Of a stretch of 64,000 bases of DNA, positions 33,083 to 40,843 are shown one piece after another. The stretch is from NCBI GenBank assembly GCA_045627365.1, contig JAZQNN010000009.1, forward strand, positions 14,491 to 78,490, read 5' to 3'. Both the position numbers and the translations under genes were made by a program. The notes under the pieces were generated by a model, which did not search any database, had not been told where the DNA came from, and saw only the letters and a list, made by a program, of their open reading frames with translations. This DNA comes from RGIG5612 sp045627365 (GTDB lineage Bacteria; Bacillota; Clostridia; Lachnospirales; Lachnospiraceae). The stretch's first letter is position 1. Every line of letters begins with the position of its first letter.

Positions 33083-34897
33083 ATGGATCTTAAAAAAAGC
33101 GCTGTCAGATTTATCCGCGAAAGATGTGAGGGGCTTGGATATGACCTGGCAGTTGACGCACGTGAAAAAGCCGAAGGGATCTTCTTGGGGACCGGACTTA
33201 AAAAGAACCAGGTCCCGTATTCCATGCAGCAGGATACAGACCGCAGATGTCTGGAAGTAGCCGTTTCACGTTTTCTTGATTCCGGAATAGCCAAAGACGC
33301 GTTCGACGTATATTTCTGTTATATGGAGATCTTCATAGGTAAGTACGGAAAAACGAGGCGTATGATCGAGCAGCTTTCGGAATTCGAAAACAACGGAAGC
33401 TCGCTTCTCATGAAGCACAGGGACCATTATGCGCATTCGGTTTATGTGTTCATTCTGGGCCTGGCCATATTTGAAACGAACACAAAATACAGGAAGATCT
33501 ACGCCGTACACTACGGCCTTGACGAAGGCCCGGACTCAGCCTCCGCCGCACATCATTTCTTAAAGTACTGGGGACTTGCCGCTCTTTTCCATGACATAGG
33601 ATATCCTTTCGAGATCCCGTTTGAGCAGGTCGCTTCGTACTTTGAGGTGGACAATGAAAAGCGTGAGGAACGTCCTTACCTGGCATATCACGGACTCAGT
33701 TCATATACCGGAAAGAGTGCGGAGATATTTGCGGAAAATCTGGCTGATAAACTGGGAAGCACATATAACTTTGACAAAGACTATATCCTGAAAAAAATAA
33801 ACGACAAACCAAGGCATCCGGAGGCATTCAACCATTTCATGGACCATGCTTTCTTCAGCGCGTCGGTGCTTTACAAACGCCTTTATGAAGACGAGGGCTT
33901 ACAGGCGGAAAAGCCGGACGTTGATGCCCTCTGCGCGGTCCTTATACACAACAGTATGTATAAATTCGTTATCGCGAATTATAAAGATCCGGGCAACATT
34001 CCATTCAAGGCTGAACTGATGCCTCTCGCTTATATGCTTATGCTCTGCGATGAGCTGCAGTGCTGGGACCGCACGGCTTACGGAAGAAACTCACGTCTGG
34101 AACTCCACCCTATGGACTGCAGCTTTGAGTTTGAAAACGGAGCCATAAGTGCAGCTTATATCTATGATGAATCGCAGCGTTTCAAGGAGGCAAACCTCAA
34201 GAAAAAGGCACCGGGCAAGCCTGCTTTTGACGCTGATATCGCAAGTATAGTGGACTTAAGCCTTGTGGGGCTGACCTCCTCGATCCTCTGGGAGAAAAAC
34301 GAAAGAAGCAAAAAACGCACATACCTTTCAGACAGCAGCTTCTTAAGCCTATACAACTTCGCAGTGGCTTTAAACGGAAGATGGCTTCTTACGGATGGCT
34401 GGGAGCAGGCCAAAGCAGCCGGTACCTCGCGTGAGTATCTGGATGCAAATATGGGCGCTTTTGCCGAAGCCTTTGAAAATCTTTCCCTTGAGTACAAGCT
34501 TTCAAACATCAACCAGGCCAAGAGTTTCGATTACTACCTGAATGAGATCGGTGCATTTTATACGGACCGCCCGGTGGATTTCCCTCTCCTTGAAGAGTTT
34601 TCGGAAAAAGAGTGCAGGATCATCGGACCTCTTGAGCATGGCAGATGGCTTAGGGATCATCTGGAAATGGGCTGGAAGCAGGGAGACTTTACAGGCGATG
34701 AGCGTGAGCTTATGCGTGCGCACCGCGATATGATAGATGATTCATTTCTTGTTAAGGGTGAGCTGACGCAGGAGGCGTGCTCGCTGCACTACAAGATGCT
34801 GAATAAAGAAGAACAGGACAAAGACGTGAAGCCAATGAACGCCATGCTTGACCTTCTGAATATCTTTGACGGAGTGAGAGTTTACAGACTGAAATAA
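33083..34897 (+). CDS. HD-domain protein with C-terminal RyR-like domain
   Basis: 604 residues. The HD metal-site residues appear in HRDHYAHSVYVF (His115/His118), LAALFHDIGYPFEIP (His170-Asp171), LIHNS (His289) and LMLCDELQCWDR (Asp323), so a phosphohydrolase acting on nucleotides or a signalling molecule is possible. The last 90 residues contain LEHGRWLRDHLEMGWKQGD and YKMLNKEEQDKD, matching the bacterial RyR domain pattern (EHxRW, GWxxG, then Y..L...E..KD). No TM helix. AAGGAG lies 9 nt before the ATG. It closes the operon before the terminator at 34915. Substrate unknown. Confidence 0.8.
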   Translation: MDLKKSAVRFIRERCEGLGYDLAVDAREKAEGIFLGTGLKKNQVPYSMQQDTDRRCLEVAVSRFLDSGIAKDAFDVYFCYMEIFIGKYGKTRRMIEQLSEFENNGSSLLMKHRDHYAHSVYVFILGLAIFETNTKYRKIYAVHYGLDEGPDSASAAHHFLKYWGLAALFHDIGYPFEIPFEQVASYFEVDNEKREERPYLAYHGLSSYTGKSAEIFAENLADKLGSTYNFDKDYILKKINDKPRHPEAFNHFMDHAFFSASVLYKRLYEDEGLQAEKPDVDALCAVLIHNSMYKFVIANYKDPGNIPFKAELMPLAYMLMLCDELQCWDRTAYGRNSRLELHPMDCSFEFENGAISAAYIYDESQRFKEANLKKKAPGKPAFDADIASIVDLSLVGLTSSILWEKNERSKKRTYLSDSSFLSLYNFAVALNGRWLLTDGWEQAKAAGTSREYLDANMGAFAEAFENLSLEYKLSNINQAKSFDYYLNEIGAFYTDRPVDFPLLEEFSEKECRIIGPLEHGRWLRDHLEMGWKQGDFTGDERELMRAHRDMIDDSFLVKGELTQEACSLHYKMLNKEEQDKDVKPMNAMLDLLNIFDGVRVYRLK

Positions 34898-34914
34898 ATA
34901 TACGTATCACGCAA

Positions 34915-34946
34915 AAAGGGAGGCTCTTGAGCCTCCCTTTCTTTAT
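34915..34946. terminator. Bidirectional terminator between the HD-RyR gene and the phosphoribosyltransferase gene
   Basis: AAAGGGAGGC-N6-GCCTCCCTTT stem. On the plus strand TTTCTTT follows; on the minus strand TTTTTGCG follows. It serves two convergent units. Confidence 0.88.
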
Positions 34947-34965
34947 GCTTTTGGTTCACTTCTTA

Positions 34966-35529
34966 TCAGTCTAACGGATTGCCTTCCTGATCGAAAAGAG
35001 GAAGATGGCCCAGGCATGTAAGGTCGAATTTCTTCTCTGCATCGCCTTCTGCCAGGATGCACATACGTCCCACGATCTCAGCGCCGGCCTCTGTAACGAG
35101 CTGCTCTACTCCGCGAAGTGATTCGCCGGTCGAAATAACGTCATCGACGATAATGACCTTCTTGCCCTTGATGGCTCTTGCGTCCTTGCCGTCCATGTAA
35201 AGACTCTGAACAGCCTCGGTCGTGATTGAGCGTACCTTGGTCTCGAAAACGCCGTCCATATAAAGCTTCTTGGCTTTGCGAACGAGGCAATAGGTGTTGC
35301 GTCCGCTCTGACGTGCCATCTCGTGGATCAGCGGAATGGCTTTGGCCTCCGGAGCAACCATGTAATCAAAATCTGCCGGAGCCTTCTTCAGAAGTTCCGC
35401 TGCGCATGCGCATGTAAGCTCTACATCGCCGAAAATAACGAAGCCGGCGATCACCAGGTCATCTGATGCCTTGCAGATAGGGAGGGCCCTTTTACAGCCT
35501 GCTATGGTCATTTCATAAGTTGTTTTCAT
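34966..35529 (-). CDS. Phosphoribosyltransferase, adenine phosphoribosyltransferase-like
   Basis: 187 residues. The PRPP-binding motif VIIVDDVISTGES is clear, as is the catalytic-loop region with YCLVRKAKKLYMD. The N-terminal FVIFGDVELTCACAAELL and MVAPEAKAIPLIHEMARQSG match a clostridial subgroup usually annotated as adenine phosphoribosyltransferase. Purine salvage is the likely role, but the base specificity cannot be read. It follows mrp by 34 bp and probably belongs to the htpG-mrp unit. AGGACG-like RBS before the ATG. Confidence 0.82.
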   Translation of the reverse strand: MKTTYEMTIAGCKRALPICKASDDLVIAGFVIFGDVELTCACAAELLKKAPADFDYMVAPEAKAIPLIHEMARQSGRNTYCLVRKAKKLYMDGVFETKVRSITTEAVQSLYMDGKDARAIKGKKVIIVDDVISTGESLRGVEQLVTEAGAEIVGRMCILAEGDAEKKFDLTCLGHLPLFDQEGNPLD

Positions 35530-35563
35530 ATCACGTCCTCCAGTTCAGCCTTTACCGGGTATA

Positions 35564-36433
35564 TTATTTCTCTTTAAGTGAAAGCAGTACATCTACGCCT
35601 GCAGCCAGCTTATCTCCATTGTCAACTGCTTCGAACTTTCCTGCGTCTGCAAGCTGAGCCTTGGCCGGCTCGATCGGAAGCTTGCCGAATACAGGGATAT
35701 TAAGTCCTGCTGCGATCTCATCGATCTTGCTCTCGCCGAAAATATTGACCTTCTTGCCGCAGTCCGGGCACTCAAAATAGCTGAAGTTCTCAACGATTCC
35801 AAGTACAGGAACTTTGACCTGCTTAGCCATATTGTAAGCCTTCTTAACGATCATGGTTACAAGGCTCTGCGGTGATGTAACGATCACGATGCCGTCAAGC
35901 GGAACTGACTGGAATACTGTCAGAGGAACATCGCCTGTTCCCGGAGGCATATCGACCAGAAGGTAATCAATATCGCCCCAGACAACATCGCTCCAGAACT
36001 GCTTAACAACGCCTGCCAGAACAGGACCTCTCCAGATTACAGGAGTCTCTTCATTGTCAAGGAGCATGTTAATGCCGATAATGCGGATTCCGCCCGGGGT
36101 CTCCATCGGATAGATGCCGTTCTCATCGCCGTACATATCGCCCTTTACGCCGAACATCTTCTGGATCGAAGGTCCGGTGATATCTGCGTCCATAATGCCT
36201 ACCTTGTAGCCCTGACGTGCAAGTTCAACTGCGAGGGAACCGGTTACAAGTGATTTGCCAACGCCGCCCTTGCCGCTAACGATTCCGATAACGTGCTTGA
36301 TGGAGCTTGATGCGTTTGCCGGCTCTAAGAGGCTTTCCGGTGCCTTATTGCTGCTGCATGTGCTTGCATGTGCACAGCCTGCACAGGCTTCTGCTGAGCA
36401 GCCTTCCTGCTCTAAATTCTTATCATCTGCCAT
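35564..36433 (-). CDS. Mrp/Nbp35-type Fe-S cluster carrier ATPase
   Basis: 289-residue P-loop ATPase that carries or inserts Fe-S clusters. Deviant Walker A GIVSGKGGVGKSLVTGSL, switch DADITGPSIQKMFG and VDMPPGTGDVPLTVFQ are typical. The N-terminus has four cysteines (12, 17, 20, 26); the last three fit CX2CX5C of the Nbp35 ferredoxin-like motif, and FECPDCGKK supplies the cluster-bridging CX2C near residue 220. It sits between htpG and the phosphoribosyltransferase gene, 29 bp after htpG. Confidence 0.92.
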   Translation of the reverse strand: MADDKNLEQEGCSAEACAGCAHASTCSSNKAPESLLEPANASSSIKHVIGIVSGKGGVGKSLVTGSLAVELARQGYKVGIMDADITGPSIQKMFGVKGDMYGDENGIYPMETPGGIRIIGINMLLDNEETPVIWRGPVLAGVVKQFWSDVVWGDIDYLLVDMPPGTGDVPLTVFQSVPLDGIVIVTSPQSLVTMIVKKAYNMAKQVKVPVLGIVENFSYFECPDCGKKVNIFGESKIDEIAAGLNIPVFGKLPIEPAKAQLADAGKFEAVDNGDKLAAGVDVLLSLKEK

Positions 36434-36462
36434 ATTTCTAATCTCACTTTCAGATTTAATAT

Positions 36463-38352
36463 TTATTCGTCTGCTTTGTCAGCGTCTGTTAATAATACCA
36501 TCAATTTGTTGCTTCGTGCAATGAATTTTGTCAAATCCTCCGCTTTCATAGAACCGCCTGCGATGCGCGCGAGATCATAAAGCTGTTCAAGCACAAGTCC
36601 TGTATTGGCATCCTCATCTGCTGCCTCAACATGCTTCATCAGGTACTGAACCAGGTTGTTGTTGGCGTTAAGGACTAATGTTCCCGGACGGCGCATCTGC
36701 TCGATCTGATCGGAATCCAGACCCATCTGGGCCATCATCAGCTCCATACGCTTGTCCTCTTCTGCGACTGTCAGCATGGACGCGGTCTCGGCGTTCTTCA
36801 GATTCTGGACCTTGACCTCTACGCCTTCCTTGCCGGTGATCTCGGCAAGACGCGCTTTGATCAGCTCAGCCGTCTTATCAAGCTCTTCCTGGTCCTTCTT
36901 GCTTGTCCTCTTGGCAAATGCCTTATCAACGCCCGAGTCAACGCGCAGGAACTTCACGCCCTCATTCTTACTCTCGACATGCTCAATGAACGATGTGTCG
37001 ATGACAGTCTCCATGTAAACCGCGTCGACCTTATATTTCCTGAACATCTCAGTGTACTGAGCCTGACCGCGTTTGTTCGTTACGTAGAAAACGGTGTTCT
37101 CGTGCTTCTCTTTATTCTCCTCGAGGAGGTCGGCAAGTGTCAGATATTTGTCGTCGAGATTCTTGTAGAGGATGTACTCGTCCATTTTCTCGGCAAATTT
37201 CTCATCGCGGATGCAGCCGTACTTGATGAACGGATGAATGTCGTCCCAGTATTTCTCATAATTCTCGCGGTCTGTCTTGAACATGCCTGAGAGTTTGTCG
37301 GCTACTTTCTTGGTGATGTAATCGCTGATCTTCTTAACGAAGCCGTCATTCTGAAGAGCGCTTCTGGATACATTGAGAGGAAGGTCCGGGCAGTCGATCA
37401 CTCCCTTAAGGAGCATCAGGAATTCCGGAATAACTTCCTTGATGTTGTCGGCGATGAAAACCTGGTTGTTGTACAGCTTGATCACGCCCTCGAGCGAATC
37501 GTACTGGTTGGTCATCTGCGGGAAGTACAGGATGCCCTTGAGATTGAACGGGTAGTCCATGTTGAGATGGATCCAGAACAGAGGCTCCTTGTAGTCGTTA
37601 AAGACCTTGCGGTAGAAGTCCTTGTACTCTTCCTCTGTGCAGTCGTTCGGATGCTTGGTCCAAAGCGGCTTTGGGTCATTAAGAGGCTTCGGAGCGTCGA
37701 CCGTCTCGTCTTCTTTAGCTACCGTGTCAGTATTTACGAAATAGATCTCCTCCGGCATGAATGAGCAATATTTGCCGATGACTTCCTTGACGCGGTATTC
37801 GTTGGAATACTCGTAGCAGTCCTCATTGAGGTAGAGGGTGATCTCTGTGCCGACGTCTTCCTTATCGGAAGCTTCCATCTTAAACTCCGAGCCGCCGTCG
37901 CACTCCCAGTAAACCGCCTCAGCGCCCTTCTGGTATGACAAAGTCTCGATCGTAACCTTGTCGGCAACCATGAACGCGCTGTAGAATCCCAATCCGAAAT
38001 GGCCGATTATCTGATCTTCGTTGGCCTTGTCCTTATACTTGTTGAGGAAGTCTGTAGCGCCTGAAAAAGCGATCTGATTGATGTATTCCTTAACTTCATC
38101 GGCAGTCATTCCGAGGCCGTTGTCGATGAATGTAAGCGTTTTCTTGGTCGGGTTGGCGATGACCTGGATGCTGAACTTCTGGTCAGCGTCAAACTGGACT
38201 TCGCCCATGATCTCAAGCTTCCTGAGCTTGGTGATGGCGTCGCATCCGTTGGAGATCAGCTCTCGGATGAAGATGTCCTGGTCCGAATACAGCCACTTCT
38301 TGATGATCGGGAAAATATTCTCGCTGTTGATCGATAAATTGCCTTGTTCCAT
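36463..38352 (-). CDS. htpG: Chaperone protein HtpG (Hsp90)
   Basis: ATP-dependent Hsp90 homologue of about 629 residues. The GHKL ATPase domain has IRELISNGCDAITKLRKL, TFIDNGLGMTADEV and IGHFGLGFYSAFMVAD. The middle domain has LNVSRSALQND and the C-terminal dimerisation domain follows. I use the ATG at 38352 (MEQGNLSINSEN) with AGGAG 9 nt upstream; the earlier in-frame codon is TTG. A near-perfect CIRCE lies 72 bp upstream, so HrcA control is predicted, unlike the B. subtilis gene. Confidence 0.97.
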   Translation of the reverse strand: MEQGNLSINSENIFPIIKKWLYSDQDIFIRELISNGCDAITKLRKLEIMGEVQFDADQKFSIQVIANPTKKTLTFIDNGLGMTADEVKEYINQIAFSGATDFLNKYKDKANEDQIIGHFGLGFYSAFMVADKVTIETLSYQKGAEAVYWECDGGSEFKMEASDKEDVGTEITLYLNEDCYEYSNEYRVKEVIGKYCSFMPEEIYFVNTDTVAKEDETVDAPKPLNDPKPLWTKHPNDCTEEEYKDFYRKVFNDYKEPLFWIHLNMDYPFNLKGILYFPQMTNQYDSLEGVIKLYNNQVFIADNIKEVIPEFLMLLKGVIDCPDLPLNVSRSALQNDGFVKKISDYITKKVADKLSGMFKTDRENYEKYWDDIHPFIKYGCIRDEKFAEKMDEYILYKNLDDKYLTLADLLEENKEKHENTVFYVTNKRGQAQYTEMFRKYKVDAVYMETVIDTSFIEHVESKNEGVKFLRVDSGVDKAFAKRTSKKDQEELDKTAELIKARLAEITGKEGVEVKVQNLKNAETASMLTVAEEDKRMELMMAQMGLDSDQIEQMRRPGTLVLNANNNLVQYLMKHVEAADEDANTGLVLEQLYDLARIAGGSMKAEDLTKFIARSNKLMVLLTDADKADE

Positions 38353-38387
38353 ATATATCAACTCCTTTGGATTAATTATCTAATGTT

Positions 38388-38416
38388 ATTTTAGCCCTCG
38401 GGGATGGCAAAGTCAA
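38388..38416 (-). promoter_or_regulatory. Promoter of htpG
   Basis: TTGACT, 17 bp, TAAAAT on the minus strand, 36 nt before the ATG. The CIRCE at 38424-38450 begins 8 bp upstream of the -35. Confidence 0.7.
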
Positions 38417-38423
38417 TAATAAA

Positions 38424-38450
38424 TCAGCACTCTCGTGCGTAGAGTGCTAA
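38424..38450 (-). promoter_or_regulatory. CIRCE operator upstream of htpG
   Basis: TTAGCACTC-N9-GAGTGCTGA on the minus strand, 17 of 18 bases of the CIRCE consensus with the correct 9-bp spacer. It lies upstream of the -35 rather than in the leader, so it may act on RNA polymerase binding or on another start. Confidence 0.9.
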
Positions 38451-38488
38451 TAAAAGCTTTTACTGGGTTACGTGATGAAATATTGTTG

Positions 38489-38517
38489 TTGAATTTGCTA
38501 AGCTTTTGTGGTATCTT
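38489..38517 (+). promoter_or_regulatory. Promoter of tRNA-Thr
   Basis: TTGAAT, 17 bp, TATCTT, ending 11 bp before the mature tRNA 5' end. Confidence 0.55.
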
Positions 38518-38527
38518 GTTGCAGTAC

Positions 38528-38600
38528 GCTTCCGTAGCTCAGCAGGTAGAGCACTTCACTCGTAATGAAGGGGTCAGGAGTTCGAGTCTCCTCGGGAGCT
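38528..38600 (+). tRNA. tRNA-Thr (anticodon CGT)
   Basis: Full cloverleaf of 73 nt. The acceptor GCTTCCG pairs with CGGGAGC with one G-U pair; the anticodon stem CTTCA / TGAAG encloses loop CTCGTAA with anticodon CGT; the T loop is TTCGAGT. Discriminator T and no encoded CCA. Reads ACG codons. Single-gene unit with its own promoter and terminator. Confidence 0.96.
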
Positions 38601-38606
38601 TACCAT

Positions 38607-38646
38607 AGAAGGAGTTTGAAGTTTTTTCAGACTCCTTCTTTTTTTT
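38607..38646 (+). terminator. Terminator of tRNA-Thr
   Basis: AGAAGGAGTTTGA / TCAGACTCCTTCT, a 13-bp stem with one G-U pair, followed by at least seven T. Confidence 0.92.
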
Positions 38647-38653
38647 GGTTTAT

Positions 38654-38685
38654 TTCAGTTGTCTATTTTTTTGTAGACAGCTGAA
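38654..38685. terminator. Hairpin between the tRNA-Thr terminator and the DUF5721 gene
   Basis: TTCAGTTGTCTA-N8-TAGACAGCTGAA, 12-bp stem with one G-U pair. No T-run follows on the minus strand, so termination of the hipBA unit here is uncertain. Confidence 0.45.
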
Positions 38686-38703
38686 GCTTACTGCCTCGGA
38701 AAA

Positions 38704-39174
38704 TCACAGCATTTTCCCCGCAAACGCATCCCACACCTCTTCAAGGCTCCTATCCATCGTGAAAACTTTAAGAGAAGTTCCGGTCACCGCGGACAGCTTT
38801 CCTGACTCGTATTTGATGTTCAGGAATAAGGCATTGACATCCTCCGGCCTGTAATTGACCTGCGCATTACTGATCAGGTTCCTGACCAGTCTTTCAGGCA
38901 GCATGAAAACGATTTTGAATCTGAGCGGCAGACGCTTTCCTTTGAGGATCTCGAAGCACAGAGGTTTCGCTTTGGCCCAGCTGATAACGCCCGACTGAAA
39001 TGTGACTTTCTGTTTCTCCTCTTCTGTCAGGAATTCTTCATGAGCGTGGCCGTCGATCGTCACATCTATAAGCGTTGAGAACGCCGCCTCCACCATCGGG
39101 AATTCGTCGAAATCAGTCCCGACGAAAAGCCTTTGGGTGAAGTTCTTTATATTATCTATTTCGTAGAGTTTCAT
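38704..39174 (-). CDS. DUF5721-like protein
   Basis: 156-residue cytosolic protein starting MKLYEIDNIKNFTQRLFVGTDF. The text matches a clostridial family of unknown function (DUF5721 as I recall it) with LCFEILKGKRLPLRFKIVF and YRPEDVNALFLNIKYE. The start at 39174 has GAAGGGA upstream; the longer frame (39195) overlaps hipA. It lies 17 bp after hipA on the same strand, so it is co-transcribed with the hipBA module, a place where no such gene is expected. Function unknown. Confidence 0.78.
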   Translation of the reverse strand: MKLYEIDNIKNFTQRLFVGTDFDEFPMVEAAFSTLIDVTIDGHAHEEFLTEEEKQKVTFQSGVISWAKAKPLCFEILKGKRLPLRFKIVFMLPERLVRNLISNAQVNYRPEDVNALFLNIKYESGKLSAVTGTSLKVFTMDRSLEEVWDAFAGKML

Positions 39175-39191
39175 TGGTTGTCCCTTCTCTC

Positions 39192-40472
39192 TCAAAGTTC
39201 CGCCCAGCCACCGGCCTTAAGGATCCTGTCGCGTATCTTCAGAGCATTTTCAAATCCCATGTCTTTCAGTTCGCGTGCCGACTCGTTCAACGCATTTTCG
39301 AAATTATCTGTCATCTTGTCAAGTATACTCAGCGCCGGCTTTTGTCCCATTCCGATAAGGTCCGCACTCTCGGCAAATGACGCCCTGCCTATCTCGCTGA
39401 GATCCCATTTTCCGCCGATGCTGATCGCCATATCGCGTGTGGAGCTTTCGTATATCGCGGTGCTCAGTATGTCGTACGCCGGAGCCAGCCGGACGGACTT
39501 CAGATTCTCGCTGTAAAGAAGGCCTATGTTCTTGATGTGATTGTCCGTGTTGCCCACGAGCCAGTCGAAGCAGAGGATCGACCAAAGCCTCATCCTGTCC
39601 TCTATCGGGTTGGCGCTGTATGATGTGATCAGCTTGAAAATCGCCTGCATGTACGCATTCGGCTCGTGCTCGTATTTGTCCCTGGCCGCGATAGCAAGCG
39701 CCTGTGCAAAGTCCTCCTGGTGCAGCCTCAATGGCCTTATCAGCCCGCTGAGCCGCTCTCCGTCTTCCGGTATCTTCCTGTCATACCTTTCGGTCGCAAG
39801 CAACACGTCTCCGTCGTCCGCCGCGCCCATATTGATGATATGGCAGGGCTGAGTTTTGATTCCCAGTTTGCCGGCTGCCATCAGGCAAAGTTGTTCGTTG
39901 ACAACTATTCCGTCGAGCCTTACGTGACTCTGCTTTACTATGTGAGTGCTTGGTGCATCGCCTTGCGGGCGGTACCATTTGCCGGACGGCTTGTCCAGGT
40001 ACAATCCGACCTTACCGCTCGCGCCCGTGAGCGACAGGTGCGACTTGACCACGAGTTCCGTCGACTTGGTGGTCCCTTCAGCGGCAAGCGCCCTGACCTC
40101 ATCCCCAGTCAGCTCATCGTAATAATCCGGCTCATCAACAGCACCATCTTCGGCGATCTTGATCGCGCCGAGGCATTCTTTGCCAAGACCGGCCAGGATC
40201 GATAAATAGTCAGTCTCCTCTGCCCTCAGGAACTTGGCAACTGACTTCCTTGTGAAGCCCTCCGGAAGCATCCCTTCAAAAAAGTTTCTGGTTGCGGCGG
40301 CGCTGAATCTTTCGTTCGTCAGCGGCAAACTGACCGAGATCGGCCTTCCATCCGCCCGCTTCGCGTAGGCGCCGTCGTACCTGAAGCCCGCGTCAAGCTC
40401 GTTCGTGCCCTCGATGTCCCCGACATATTCCAGGCTCCCCTTTATTTCGATGAAAACGTTGAGATGTCTCAT
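39192..40472 (-). CDS. hipA: HipA-type serine/threonine kinase toxin
   Basis: About 426 residues. HipA kinases phosphorylate glutamyl-tRNA synthetase or related targets and cause growth arrest. The N-terminal couple_hipA domain (FIEIKGSLEYVGDIEG) is followed by the kinase core with LTGASGKVGLYLD (counterpart of the AGAQEK loop), FDWLVGNTDNHIKNIGLL (catalytic Asp and Asn) and LAPAYDI (metal-binding Asp). Both key motifs look intact, so the kinase should be active. The ATG at 40472 overlaps the hipB stop region. Regulated with hipB. Confidence 0.93.
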   Translation of the reverse strand: MRHLNVFIEIKGSLEYVGDIEGTNELDAGFRYDGAYAKRADGRPISVSLPLTNERFSAAATRNFFEGMLPEGFTRKSVAKFLRAEETDYLSILAGLGKECLGAIKIAEDGAVDEPDYYDELTGDEVRALAAEGTTKSTELVVKSHLSLTGASGKVGLYLDKPSGKWYRPQGDAPSTHIVKQSHVRLDGIVVNEQLCLMAAGKLGIKTQPCHIINMGAADDGDVLLATERYDRKIPEDGERLSGLIRPLRLHQEDFAQALAIAARDKYEHEPNAYMQAIFKLITSYSANPIEDRMRLWSILCFDWLVGNTDNHIKNIGLLYSENLKSVRLAPAYDILSTAIYESSTRDMAISIGGKWDLSEIGRASFAESADLIGMGQKPALSILDKMTDNFENALNESARELKDMGFENALKIRDRILKAGGWAEL

Positions 40473-40473
40473 A

Positions 40474-40689
40474 TCATTCACCTCTCACGCTCAGACTGCA
40501 GTCGAGCCCAAGTATGTTGGCCAGGTACAAAGCCTTCTCCAGCTCTGCGGTCTTCTTGCCCTGCTCGAGATCCGAGATAAAGCTGACGCTCAGCCCGCAA
40601 AGTTCGGCAAGCGTTCCCTGGGTTATTTTCAGTTCTTTTCTTCTTTTTCTGATAGCGGCTCCAAAGCCCTGTGAATCGTTGATTTTCAT
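40474..40689 (-). CDS. hipB: HipB-type XRE antitoxin/repressor
   Basis: About 71 residues from MKINDSQGFGAAIRKRRKEL; the HTH is TQGTLAELCGLSVSFISDLEQGKKT. The frame is open to 40764, but the earlier part (IEITPYAQKRQSTTN) runs through operator repeats R1 and R2, so I take the ATG at 40689. No strong RBS precedes it. It neutralises HipA and, by analogy with E. coli HipB, represses its own operon through the repeats upstream. Confidence 0.88.
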   Translation of the reverse strand: MKINDSQGFGAAIRKRRKELKITQGTLAELCGLSVSFISDLEQGKKTAELEKALYLANILGLDCSLSVRGE

Positions 40690-40713
40690 AGTTTTGTTGG
40701 TTGTACTTTGCCT

Positions 40714-40813
40714 TTTTTGTGCGTACGGCGTTATTTCTATTGTTGTGAGTATTTTTGTGCGCACGGCGTTATTTCTCGAATTACCGTGATTTTGGTTCGT
40801 ACGGCTTAATTAT
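40714..40813. repeat. Three operator-like direct repeats (iterons) at 38-bp spacing before hipB
   Basis: R1 at 40714-40738 and R2 at 40752-40776 share 24 of 25 bases (core TTGTGCGYACGGCGTTATTT); R3 at about 40791-40813 keeps TTCGTACGGCTTAATTA. The YACGGC cores start at 40724, 40762 and 40800, exactly 38 bp apart. R3 touches the -10 of the hipBA promoter; R2 and R1 lie in the leader. Confidence 0.82.
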
Positions 40814-40837
40814 ATCTTTTTGTTTTGTGCGAGTCAA
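40809..40837 (-). promoter_or_regulatory. Promoter of hipBA
   Basis: TTGACT, 17 bp, TATAAT on the minus strand, nearly consensus, about 120 nt before the hipB ATG. Its strength fits a toxin-antitoxin operon held down by a repressor. Confidence 0.85.
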
Positions 40838-40843
40838 GTCTGC

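Noticed and set aside
40714..40813. Short CRISPR-like array
   Set aside because: Only three repeats, 38-bp period, leader position upstream of hipB, and similar text between units; these are operators, not spacers.
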